Origin: Lysobacter sp. ISL-50 | Lineage (GTDB): Bacteria > Pseudomonadota > Gammaproteobacteria > Xanthomonadales > Xanthomonadaceae | DNA length: 64,000 bases | Assembly (NCBI RefSeq): GCF_018612875.1 | Contig: NZ_JAGGRI010000038.1 | Span: forward strand, 1-64,000 | Reading direction: 5' to 3' | Notes under the pieces: model-generated | Databases searched by the model: none | What the model saw: only the letters and a program-made list of their open reading frames with translations | What the model was told of the DNA's origin: nothing | Made by a program: the position numbers and the translations under genes | In this document: positions 27,084 to 34,971 of the stretch, in pieces | How positions within the stretch are numbered: the stretch's first letter is position 1 | How the letters are laid out: each line of letters starts with the position of its first letter

Positions 27084-28463
27084 TCAAGCCGCCGCGCGCG
27101 CCTTCAGCATGGCGTACACCGCGCGCAGCCCCTGCGCCTCGCCGCCGGCCGGACGGCCCGGGCGGTCGGCGTCGTTCCAGCTGTAGACGTCCAGGTGCGC
27201 CCAGGCCAGGTCGGCCGGGACGAAGCGCTCCAGATACAGCGCCGCGGTCACCGAGCCGGCCATCTTCGACGGCCCGCCGTTGGCGATGTCGGCGATGTGG
27301 CTGGTCAGATAGCGCAGATACGGACGCCACAGCGGCATGCGCCAGACTTGATCGCGCTGATGCGCGCCGGCGTCCAGCCATTGGTTGGCGATCTCGTCCT
27401 GATTGGAATACAGCGCCGGCAGATCCGGGCCCAGCGCGATCCGCGCCGCGCCGGTGAGGGTGGCGAAATCCAGCAGGAGTTCGGGCGATTGCTCGCCGGC
27501 GTAGGTCAGCGCGTCGCACAGGATCACGCGGCCCTCGGCGTCGGTGTTGTCGATCTCCACGCTGATGCCCTGGCGCGTGGCGATCACCTCGCCCGGCCGG
27601 AACGCATCCGGACCGACTGCGTTCTCGACCGCCGGCACCAGCATCGTGATCCGCAGCGGCAGCTTGCGCGCCATGATCAGTTCGGCCAGCGCGATCGCGT
27701 GCGCCGCGCCGCCCATGTCCTTCTTCATCCAGCGCATGCCGTCGGCCGGCTTGAGGTCCAGGCCGCCGGTGTCGAAGCACACGCCCTTGCCGACGATGGC
27801 GATATGCGGATGCGATTCATCGCCCCAGCGCAACGCGATCAGGCGCGGGGCGCGATGCGAGGCGCGGCCGACGGCGTGGATCGCGGGGAAGTTCTGCGCG
27901 ATCAGCGCATCGCCGGTAACCACATCGATGTCGGCGCCGAAGCGCTGCGCGATCTCGCGCGAGACCGCTTCCAGTTCCTCCGGGCCCATGTGCTCGGTCG
28001 GGGTGTTGACCAGATCGCGCACGCGCAGGCTGGCCGCGAGCAGGGCGAAGATTTCGTCGTCGGTCGCGGCGTCGGTGTGCAACAGCGCCGGTGCGCGCGA
28101 AGGCGTCTTGTAGCGGCTGAAGCGGTAGCTGCCCAAGCCCCAGCCCAGGCGCAAGGCATCGCGGATCGCCGCGTCGTGCTCGCCCTGCAGGCGCCAGCTG
28201 CGCGCCGGCAGCGCGAACGGCGCGTGGCCGTAGGAATAGGGATCGAGCGCGTCGCCGATGCCGAGCGCGGCGCCGGCCAGTTCGCCGTGTTCGCCGGGCA
28301 GTACCAGCACGGTGCCGGCGGAGCCGTCGAAACCCTGCGCCTGGGCCCAGGCCGCGGCCGCGGGCGTGAGCGCGTCGCGCCAGGCGTTGAAGCCGACGCG
28401 GCCGACCAGGGCCAGCGGCAGGGCGTCGGCGTCGGAAGAGGTGAAGCCCAAAGGCAGAGTCAT
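27084..28463 (-). CDS. Leucyl aminopeptidase family protein (peptidase M17)
   Basis: A 459-residue cytosolic metallo-aminopeptidase. The metal and catalytic residues are in place: Lys226 and Asp231 in GKGVCFDTGG, Asp249 in MKKDMGG, and Asp308, Glu310 and Arg312 in NTDAEGR. The N-terminal domain is short compared with E. coli PepA and resembles the PepB-like group. The start at 28463 overlaps the stop of the upstream HAD gene (ATGA), so the pair is cotranscribed and probably coupled. Role: hydrolysis of N-terminal residues during peptide recycling. Confidence 0.92.
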   Translation of the reverse strand: MTLPLGFTSSDADALPLALVGRVGFNAWRDALTPAAAAWAQAQGFDGSAGTVLVLPGEHGELAGAALGIGDALDPYSYGHAPFALPARSWRLQGEHDAAIRDALRLGWGLGSYRFSRYKTPSRAPALLHTDAATDDEIFALLAASLRVRDLVNTPTEHMGPEELEAVSREIAQRFGADIDVVTGDALIAQNFPAIHAVGRASHRAPRLIALRWGDESHPHIAIVGKGVCFDTGGLDLKPADGMRWMKKDMGGAAHAIALAELIMARKLPLRITMLVPAVENAVGPDAFRPGEVIATRQGISVEIDNTDAEGRVILCDALTYAGEQSPELLLDFATLTGAARIALGPDLPALYSNQDEIANQWLDAGAHQRDQVWRMPLWRPYLRYLTSHIADIANGGPSKMAGSVTAALYLERFVPADLAWAHLDVYSWNDADRPGRPAGGEAQGLRAVYAMLKARAAA

Positions 28464-29176
28464 GCGGCTGCGGTGTCCGTGCGATGCGCCGTGTCCAGCC
28501 AGTCGGCCAGTTCGGCAAGGGTGGTGAATTCCAGGTCGGGCCGCAGGTGCGCGTGCGGCCAGCGGCGGTCTTCGCGATTGATCCAGCACGTGCGCAGGCC
28601 GGCCTGGGCGCCGCCGACGATGTCGAGTTCGATGTCGTCGCCGACGTGCAGCACCTGCGCCGGCTCCAGCTCCAGGCGCGAGCAGGCGGCGTGGAAGATG
28701 CTCGCATCGGGCTTGGCGCGGCCGTGTTCGCGCGCGCCCAGCTGGAAGCGGAACAGCGGCATCAGCCCGATCTTGACCAGATCGGCGTTGCCGTTGGTGA
28801 GCGCGGCCAGCGGCAGCCGCGCCGCCAGCCGCTGCAGCGCGGCTTCGCTGTCGGCGTAGTGCTCGACCTCGCAGCGCGCGGCGAAGAACACGTCGAAGGC
28901 CGGCGCGGCCAGGGCGATGTCGTCGCCGGACTCGCGCAGCATGCGTTCCAGGGTGAGGCGGCGCTGGGTGGTGTAGTCGTGGGCCAGATCGGGCCGTTGC
29001 ACGGCGATCTCATCGCGCAACGCGCGCATGGCCTGCACCGGAAACCGCTGCGCGGTATTGGGCGCGTGCTGGCGCAGCCAGTCGTCGAGTACGCCTTCGG
29101 CGCGCAGCATGACCGGCGCGATCGGCCAGACAGTGTCGTCGAGGTCCAGGGTGATGGCACGGACGGGAAAGCTCAT
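28460..29176 (-). CDS. HAD-superfamily phosphatase (YigB-like)
   Basis: A 238-residue hydrolase with motif I LDLDDTVWP, motif II LTNGN, a Lys in RAKPDASIF and motif IV HVGDDIELD. All four catalytic motifs are therefore intact. The alpha-helical cap inserted after motif I places it in subfamily IA, near E. coli YigB, an FMN and sugar-phosphate phosphatase. Substrate is not predictable from sequence alone. It is the first gene of a coupled pair with the M17 aminopeptidase. Confidence 0.88.
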   Translation of the reverse strand: MSFPVRAITLDLDDTVWPIAPVMLRAEGVLDDWLRQHAPNTAQRFPVQAMRALRDEIAVQRPDLAHDYTTQRRLTLERMLRESGDDIALAAPAFDVFFAARCEVEHYADSEAALQRLAARLPLAALTNGNADLVKIGLMPLFRFQLGAREHGRAKPDASIFHAACSRLELEPAQVLHVGDDIELDIVGGAQAGLRTCWINREDRRWPHAHLRPDLEFTTLAELADWLDTAHRTDTAAA

Positions 29177-29266
29177 CCGCCCATTTTAGCGCGCGCCGCG
29201 CCGCTGAATGGGTGATGCAGGCGACAGGCCGGCCGCGGCACACGCCGGCCGCGGCCGGCGAATCCC

Positions 29267-29298
29267 TGTGGGAGGGCCTTCAGGCCCGACGCTGTTGG
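29267..29298. repeat. REP-like half element
   Basis: GTGGGAGGGCCTTCAGGCCC followed by GACGCTGTTGG matches the variant core in the tandem array at 30645-31085. Confidence 0.65.
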
Positions 29299-29365
29299 TT
29301 CCGGTCGCCGAAATCGCGAAAGGCAGGCCGCGATTGCGGCGGCCGGCAGACCCGGCCCCGCGCCC

Positions 29366-30565
29366 TCACTCCATCAACTTCGACCACCCCTCCATGCCTT
29401 CGATGCGCGCCAGCACCAGCTTCACGCACACCAGCAACGGCACCGCCAGCAGCAGGCCGACGATGCCCCACAGCCAACCGAAGAACATCAACGCCAGCAT
29501 GAGCACCAGCGGCGACAGGCGCATGCGCCGGCCCAGCACGATCGGCGTCACCGCCTGCGATTCGATGGTGTGCAGCAACAGGTACAAGCCCGCCGGCAGC
29601 AGCGACGCGCCCGGATCGTCGAAAGCGACGAAGCCCATCAGCAGCATCACCGCGATGCCGATCAACGGCCCCACGAACGGCGCGAAATTCAGGATCGCCG
29701 CCATCGTGCCCCACAGCAGCGACTCCTGCGGCGGCACGCCCAGCGCAAACAGCGCGCAGGCCAGCGCCAGGCCCAGGCCGCTGTTGATCAGGCTGATGGT
29801 CAGCACGTAGCGCGAGATTTCGCGCTCGATCGAATGCAGGATGTCGATGGTGAGTTTTTTCTTCTGCTGATTCGGCAGCAGCGCGATCGCATTGCGTTGC
29901 AGCGATTCGCCGAAGACCATGAAGAAGAAGGTCAGCAGCACCACCGCCAGCACCTGGGCGACGTAGCGCGGCGTCGCGGTCAGCGAGCGATAGGGATCGT
30001 TGAGTTCGGTCTTGACCACCTGCACCGGCTTGGCCGTGCTTTCGCCGCCGGCGGCGCGGGCGAAATTCTGCGCGGCGCGGTTGGCCTCCTGCAGCGGCTT
30101 GGTCATCTGCCGCAGCTTCGGCCCGACCTGCTTGAGTTCGCGCGGCACCTGCCGCACCCACTCGCTGGCCGGCTCGGCCAGTTGCAGGGTCAGCGTGCCG
30201 GCGATGGCCAGCCCGCCGATCAGCACGATCAGCGCCGCCAGCGCCCGCGGCAAGCGCAGCTTGCCGAGCAGGCGCAGGATCGGATTGCCGACCAGGGCGA
30301 AGAACGCCGCGAGCAGGATCGGCAGGATCAGTTCCTGCGCGGCCCACAGGGTGTAGCCGACGGCCAGCGCGGCCAGGACCAGCAGCGAGACCGGGCCGGG
30401 CGGGCGCGGCGGGGTGGCGGAGGTTTGCGCGGAGTCGGCGCCGGGGTCGGCGGCGGCCGTTTCCGGCGATCCCGGCCGGGGCGTGATCGGCTCAGGCGGC
30501 GAGGCGGGATCGGCGGCGTCGGGCGGTGGCGGCGTGGACGGATTCAAGGCGGCGGGATCGTGCAT
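29366..30565 (-). CDS. AI-2E transporter family (PerM-like) membrane protein
   Basis: The product has 399 residues from the ATG at 30565. The first ~60 residues are a Pro/Ala/Asp-rich cytoplasmic leader. About eight transmembrane helices follow, including FALVGNPILRLLGKL and the family core NFAPFVGPLIGIAVMLLMGF, then HTIESQAVTPIVLGRRMRLS. The family includes the TqsA autoinducer exporter and the PerM permeases, but most members have unproven substrates. A second, more divergent member is encoded at 42262-43287. Confidence 0.88.
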   Translation of the reverse strand: MHDPAALNPSTPPPPDAADPASPPEPITPRPGSPETAAADPGADSAQTSATPPRPPGPVSLLVLAALAVGYTLWAAQELILPILLAAFFALVGNPILRLLGKLRLPRALAALIVLIGGLAIAGTLTLQLAEPASEWVRQVPRELKQVGPKLRQMTKPLQEANRAAQNFARAAGGESTAKPVQVVKTELNDPYRSLTATPRYVAQVLAVVLLTFFFMVFGESLQRNAIALLPNQQKKKLTIDILHSIEREISRYVLTISLINSGLGLALACALFALGVPPQESLLWGTMAAILNFAPFVGPLIGIAVMLLMGFVAFDDPGASLLPAGLYLLLHTIESQAVTPIVLGRRMRLSPLVLMLALMFFGWLWGIVGLLLAVPLLVCVKLVLARIEGMEGWSKLME

Positions 30566-30644
30566 TCGGCAGACGCGCACTGTGCGCCGTCGTGCGTGAG
30601 GGCGCCAGCATGCGTGTGGGGTAGGGCCTGCGCGATCCGGGGGC

Positions 30645-31085
30645 GGTGGTGGGAGGGAGCTTTTGTGGGAGGGGTGTTTTTGTGGGAGGGAGCTTTAGCC
30701 CCGATGCTGTTCGATCAGCAGTGGTGAGAGTCGGGTGCGAGCGGAGACAAAAGCATCGGGGCTAAAGCTCCCTCCCACAAAAGCTATCGCTCGTGGCTTG
30801 GAGGTCCACTGTGGGAGGGCCTTTCAGGCCCGATGCTGTTCGATCAGCAGTGGTGAGAGTCGGGTGCGAGCGGAGACAAAAGCATCGGGGCTAAAGCTCC
30901 CTCCCACAAAAAAGCTATCGCTCGTGGCTTGGAGGTCCACTGTGGGAGGGCCTTTCAGGCCCGACGCTGTTCGATCAGCAGTGGTGAGAGTCGGGTACGA
31001 GCGGAGACAAAAGCATCGGGGCTAAAGCTCCCTCCCACAAAAGCTCCCCCACAAAAGCTCCCCCACAAAAGCTTCCTCCCGCAAA
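30645..31085. repeat. Tandem array of REP-like units
   Basis: Three head-to-tail copies of a ~130-bp unit start near 30703, 30832 and 30963 (periods 129 and 131). Each has GATGCTGTTCGATCAGCAGT, then GGTGAGAGTCGGG, then GCATCGGGGCTAAAGCTCCC and a GAGGTCCACTGTGGGAGGGC tail. Shorter CTCCCCCACAAAAG units decorate the right end. It fills the gap between the AI-2E permease and the yqjK-like gene. Confidence 0.9.
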
Positions 31086-31100
31086 AGTTTCACTACTGAA

Positions 31101-31496
31101 TCAAGCCGCGTCGCGCCGTGCAGCCGACGCCGGCGCGCCCGTCGCCGCCTGCGCGCTATCGGCCGCATGCCCCGCCTCGCGCGCGGCATGGCCGGCCTGA
31201 CTGGCGGCCTGATCCGCATGTTCGGCGGCTTCCTGCGCGCCGCTGCCGGCGAACAGCCCGGACAGCATCGTCACCATCTGCATCAAGGTGCCGCTCTTGA
31301 CCGCGATCTTGACCGGTTCGGCGCGGCCCATGACGAAACCGCTCACCAACCCCGCAATGATGATCCGCCCCGGCGTCCACGCCTCCCGCCAGGTTTTCTT
31401 CAACACTTCCTTGCGCTCGACAGCCTGCTGAAAGCGCCCCTCCAGCAACTGCTCGCGCTTGTCCACCCGCCGTTGCAGACGATCGAACCGGCTCAT
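31101..31496 (-). CDS. YqjK-like small envelope protein
   Basis: A 131-residue protein from the ATG at 31496. The N-terminal half is charged and helical (RLQRRVDKREQLLEGRFQQA), followed by a moderately hydrophobic segment (PGRIIIAGLVSGFVMG) and an Ala-rich, His-containing helical tail (EAAEHADQAASQAGHAAREA). I do not recognise a firm domain. Its place as third gene after a DUF883 protein and a holin-like protein matches the E. coli yqjD-yqjE-yqjK order, and the start overlaps the upstream stop by four bases. Confidence 0.6.
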   Translation of the reverse strand: MSRFDRLQRRVDKREQLLEGRFQQAVERKEVLKKTWREAWTPGRIIIAGLVSGFVMGRAEPVKIAVKSGTLMQMVTMLSGLFAGSGAQEAAEHADQAASQAGHAAREAGHAADSAQAATGAPASAARRDAA

Positions 31497-31996
31497 CGCG
31501 CCTCCGTCTTGTGCGATCCGATCTCGCGATCGTCGTCGTCGTCGTCGCCCAGGCCCAGCCGGCGCAGTTGCCGCCGCGTCGCCGACAAGCGGGTGTATTC
31601 GAAATAACGCAGCGCCTGCCACACGCCGACGGCGGTCACCACCAGGCTCAGTCCGGCCGCAGCCGACATCGACGCCAGCCACGACCAGCCCAGGATGCCC
31701 TGCAGCAGCGCGATCAACGCCGCCATCAGCAACAGCCACGACGACGCGCCGAAGATGATCGCCACGCTCACCCACAGCAAAGCCCGGCCCAGGGCGCTGC
31801 GGGCGAGGGCGAAGTCCGCGATCAGCAGGCCGCGCAGCGCGCGGCCGGTGTCGAGCGCGGCGGAAAGGCCTTCGCGCCCGGCGTCGCTGATCTCGCGGAA
31901 GGCATCGTCGATCGACGGCGGCGGCCCCTGGCGGGGCGCGCGGCCGGCGTGCGCGGCGTCGTCCGCCTCGCGATCGGTGGGCGGCGTGTCGCTCAC
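31493..31996 (-). CDS. Phage holin-family (YqjE-like) membrane protein
   Basis: A 167-residue protein. After a polar N-terminal region (~1-50) there are two adjacent transmembrane helices (LLWVSVAIIFGASSWLLLMA and a second at about 100-122), the arrangement of the YqjE/holin-X family. The C-terminus carries a run of six Asp residues after ATRRQLRRLGLG. Despite the family name these are host envelope proteins, often induced by stress, and nothing phage-like is nearby. It is coupled to the downstream yqjK-like gene and starts one base-pair step after the upstream yqjD-like stop. Confidence 0.8.
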   Translation of the reverse strand: MSDTPPTDREADDAAHAGRAPRQGPPPSIDDAFREISDAGREGLSAALDTGRALRGLLIADFALARSALGRALLWVSVAIIFGASSWLLLMAALIALLQGILGWSWLASMSAAAGLSLVVTAVGVWQALRYFEYTRLSATRRQLRRLGLGDDDDDDREIGSHKTEAR

Positions 31997-31998
31997 GC

Positions 31999-32361
31999 TT
32001 ACTTGTCGCCGCTGCGGGCGAGCTTGGCGATGATGAAGCCGGCGGCGAAGGCCACGCCGAAGGAGGCCAGCGGACGCTCGCGCACCAGTTCGGCGGCGCT
32101 TTCGATCAGGTCGCGGCCCTTGTCCATGAGCGCATCGACTTGCTCGCGCGCGGCGCCGCCGGCGTTCTCGGCCGCGGCGATGCCGGCCAGCGCGCTGTCG
32201 GCCAGGCCGGACTTCACGTTGGCCTTGCCGATCTTCAATTCTTCGCCGGCCACGCCGGCGGCGTTGCGGATCGCTTCGCCGGCATCGCTGGCGGCCTGCT
32301 TGAGATGGGTGCCGGCTTCGCCGAGGTTGCTCTTGATGGCGTCAGTCGAGGTAGGGGTCAT
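31999..32361 (-). CDS. YqjD/ElaB-like (DUF883) membrane-anchored protein
   Basis: A 120-residue protein from the ATG at 32361, preceded by GGAGG. Most of it is a long Ala/Glu/Lys-rich amphipathic helix. The C-terminus ERPLASFGVAFAAGFIIAKL is the hallmark anchor of DUF883 proteins such as YqjD and ElaB, which in E. coli tie stationary-phase ribosomes to the inner membrane. First gene of the yqjDEK-like trio. Confidence 0.82.
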   Translation of the reverse strand: MTPTSTDAIKSNLGEAGTHLKQAASDAGEAIRNAAGVAGEELKIGKANVKSGLADSALAGIAAAENAGGAAREQVDALMDKGRDLIESAAELVRERPLASFGVAFAAGFIIAKLARSGDK

Positions 32362-32668
32362 CGGGTGTTCCTCCGTGCTGCATGGAATGGAACCGCTGAA
32401 CGAATCCAGGGCTCTAGCGGGCCGTCGCGGGGCCGGGCGGTGCCTGCCCTCGACGGTGGTAAGCGACGCGCCGCGCGCGGCGCCCGGGTGCAACGGATTG
32501 CTTGTCGGTGGAACCTCCGGACCGGCCGGCGCGCGGGCCGATGGATTCCGGATCGTTGAACCTCATCGCCGCGACCGCGGCGACGGATTCGACATCGGCC
32601 GACGCAGTGCGATCGACCAGGCATCGCGCCGCGTGAGCCGATCTTAACGGCCGCGCGTGTCGATGCGG
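32362..32668. other. Intergenic region upstream of the yqjDEK-like operon
   Basis: About 300 bases of GC-rich DNA containing the operon's upstream region and the 3' end of the htrA transcript. No supported ORF and no clear terminator. Confidence 0.35.
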
Positions 32669-34108
32669 TTATTGCATCTGCAGATTGCCGCCGCCGTTGC
32701 CGCGCTGGATGCGCAGGATCAACTGTGCCGGATTGCGCGTGAAGCTCGCGCGGAAACCCGGAAGATCGTCGAATTCGCCGCTGCTGGCCGCAAGCACGAT
32801 GTCGTCCTTGCGCAAATTGTTCGCCTCGGCGCGACTGCCGCGGGCCACGTTTTCCACCACCACGCCGGAGAAACCCGATTGGCGCAGGCGTTCGGGCAAT
32901 TCGCCGAAGGTCGCGCCGCTCAGGCGCGGGTCCAGTTCGGTGCCGGCGATGGACTTGGGCTGTTCACGCAAGGTGGCGTTGAGCTGCAGCGGCTGGCCGT
33001 CGCGGCGCACCTCCAGCGCGATCTTGCTGCCGATCGACTGCAGGCCTTCGAAATTGCGCAGCGCATCGCGCCCGTCCAGGCGCTGGCCGTTGGCGCCGAG
33101 GATCACATCGCCCGGCTTGAGCCCCGCCGCCGCCGCCGCGCTGCCGGCGAACACGCGCGAGACCAGTGCGCCGCGCGCTTCGCCCAGCTTGAGGCCGGCG
33201 GCGAGCTGCGGTGTCACGTCCTGCGTCTCCAGGCCCAGCGTGCCGCGGCGCACAACGCCGTTGTTGGCGATCAGCTGGTCCTTGATGTTGCGCGCCAGAT
33301 TGACCGGAATCGCGAAGCCCAGGCCGATGTTGCCGGCCATGCTGCCCTGCGGATTGAAGCTGGCGGTATTGATGCCGACCAGTTCGCCGTTGAGATTGAC
33401 CAGCGCGCCGCCGGAGTTGCCCGGATTGATCGAGGCGTCGGTCTGGATGAAGTTCTGGTAGCCCAGCCCGCGCAGACCGCTGCGGCCCACCGCCGAGACG
33501 ATGCCCGAAGTCACGGTCTGGCCGATGCCGAAGGGATTGCCGACCGCGACCACGAAATCGCCGACCTTCAATCCGTCGGAGTCGGCCAGGACGATCGCGC
33601 TGAGGTTCTGCGCCGGAATCCGCATCAGCGCCACGTCGGTGTCCGGGTCCGAACCGATGAAGTCGGCCTTGACCGTGCGCCCGTCGGCCAGGGTCACCGA
33701 GACCTCGTCCGCGCCTTCGATCACATGGTGATTGGTCAGCACGTAGCCGTTCCTGGCATCGATGATCACGCCAGAGCCCAGCGACTCGTTGATCCGTTCC
33801 TGCGGGATGTTGGGAAACATGCGGCGGAAGATCGGATCGTTGGCGAATGGATTGCGGATGCGCACGGTCTGCTTGGTGTGCACGCTGACCACGGCCGGGG
33901 TGACCTTCTGCAGCATCGGCGCCAGCGAAGGCAGGGCCTGTCCGCTCACCGAGGCCGGCAACGCGGCGGTGGTGGGGACGGGCAGCAGGGCGGACGCGGC
34001 CGGCGAGGCCTGGGCCGGGGCCTGCAATCCGTCGCGGATCGCGGTGGCGGCGAAGCCGCCGAAGGCAGCGGCCAGGGCAAGAGTCATCAGGGTCGGCAAG
34101 GGGCGCAT
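32669..34108 (-). CDS. DegP/DegQ (HtrA)-family periplasmic serine protease
   Basis: The product has 479 residues from the ATG at 34108. A signal peptide or anchor (TLALAAAFGGFAATA) is followed by an Ala/Pro linker. The trypsin-like domain has a complete triad: His128 in TNHHVIEG, Asp158 in DTDVAL and Ser232 in NPGNSGGAL. Two PDZ domains follow (about 275-360 and 380-475). HtrA proteins degrade and refold damaged periplasmic proteins. The absence of a long Q-linker in the protease domain is more like DegQ than DegP. It is divergent from the ribonucleotide reductase genes. Confidence 0.93.
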   Translation of the reverse strand: MRPLPTLMTLALAAAFGGFAATAIRDGLQAPAQASPAASALLPVPTTAALPASVSGQALPSLAPMLQKVTPAVVSVHTKQTVRIRNPFANDPIFRRMFPNIPQERINESLGSGVIIDARNGYVLTNHHVIEGADEVSVTLADGRTVKADFIGSDPDTDVALMRIPAQNLSAIVLADSDGLKVGDFVVAVGNPFGIGQTVTSGIVSAVGRSGLRGLGYQNFIQTDASINPGNSGGALVNLNGELVGINTASFNPQGSMAGNIGLGFAIPVNLARNIKDQLIANNGVVRRGTLGLETQDVTPQLAAGLKLGEARGALVSRVFAGSAAAAAGLKPGDVILGANGQRLDGRDALRNFEGLQSIGSKIALEVRRDGQPLQLNATLREQPKSIAGTELDPRLSGATFGELPERLRQSGFSGVVVENVARGSRAEANNLRKDDIVLAASSGEFDDLPGFRASFTRNPAQLILRIQRGNGGGNLQMQ

Positions 34109-34463
34109 CGCGTTGCGGTTCCGGTTGAGCGTGAAAGGGAGCGGAGCGGTCTGACTAACGATGTGGGCGCGACGGGGCAGAGCCAACCGCGGGGTACGAA
34201 TCCACCGCCGGCGGGCGACGAACTTGGACTGCGACCGCCGCGACTCGTTCAGTGCCGGCCGCGTTCAGTGTCGAAGACCGGCAATAAATAACCGATGAAG
34301 TGCGTCGGCGCAGCGCCGCCATCGCGCGCCGCCGCGGCCGCGGCCATCGAGGGCGCATCCAGGCACGAGTAATGGCGTCCCGGGACTGAATCGGACACGC
34401 ATCGGGATACGCATTTTGTGACGGTGCCATGTCGCGAAAAGCGTGATAGTCATCAACAAGCCG

Positions 34464-34492
34464 TTGACTTCCAGGAAAGCCGGGCGTAGCTT
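34464..34492 (+). promoter_or_regulatory. Candidate promoter for the ribonucleotide reductase leader
   Basis: TTGACT and TAGCTT are separated by 17 bases. The -35 is good and the -10 weak. It would start a transcript near 34500 with a leader of about 470 bases. Confidence 0.35.
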
Positions 34493-34499
34493 GAGTTCC

Positions 34500-34971
34500 C
34501 TGCGGGGCCACAACATCTAGTGGTTGGTTCCGTGGAGGGAGCCCAAGCGTAGGGGTTCAGCTTGGGATGGTCTCAGCGTCTCCTTAGAAGTGAGCGGGCT
34601 CATGACGAGAGCGGACGCGAACCTCAAAACATCCAAATCAGCCGCTCGCGGCGCGTAACAACGCGCTCGCGCGCTTTGTCGTCGGCGGGGGGCTGACGAC
34701 GGCTGGAAATCCCCGCGCCGGACCTGGTCCGGCGCAGGCTGCAACACCCGCGACGGTCCGTACACACGTGAATCGATACACAACATGTAGGTAAGGACAT
34801 CCGAAGCGGAACACATACGATCGTCCCGATTACCGTTCGACCCGATCCAACCGCTTCACCGCAGCACCGCGACACCATCGGCTACACCCCGATTACCTCG
34901 TACAAAAAAGAAACCACCGGCGGCGGGCGCAACCCAACGGCCCGCCGCCAATAGAAGGAGATGAAACAGGC
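34500..34971 (+). ncRNA. Long hairpin-rich leader upstream of nrdJ (possible structured RNA)
   Basis: Successive stem-loops can be drawn. CCCAAGC/GCTTGGG (34542-34566) and GCGTC/GACGC (34576-34618) come first. Then GCGCGT-AACA-ACGCGC (34651-34666) and GTCGTC/GACGAC (34678-34700). GCGCCGGAC/GTCCGGCGC spans 34715-34735. Finally GGCGGCGGGC/GCCCGCCGCC (34919-34949) lies six bases before the GAAGGAG ribosome site. No T-tract and no supported ORF. The full gap back to the htrA start is 863 bp. A regulatory RNA is inferred from structure and position only. Confidence 0.35.

Noticed and set aside
30645-31085. CRISPR array
   Set aside because: The repeats are ~130 bp long, palindromic and without unique spacers, and no cas genes are present. 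They fit REP-like elements.
31493-31996. Prophage region, because of the holin-family protein
   Set aside because: The neighbours are a DUF883 protein and a yqjK-like protein, matching the chromosomal yqjDEK envelope operon. No endolysin, integrase or structural phage gene is nearby.
34761-34793. NrdR boxes upstream of nrdJ
   Set aside because: ACACAACATGTAGGTA agrees with the NrdR consensus at only about ten of sixteen positions, and no second box lies at the expected spacing.
34500-34971. Cobalamin riboswitch upstream of nrdJ
   Set aside because: A fragment resembles the GCTG...CCCGCAACGGT core, but the conserved GCCACTG and the B12-box region (AGGAGACCTGCC-like) could not be found, so only an unclassified structured leader is claimed.
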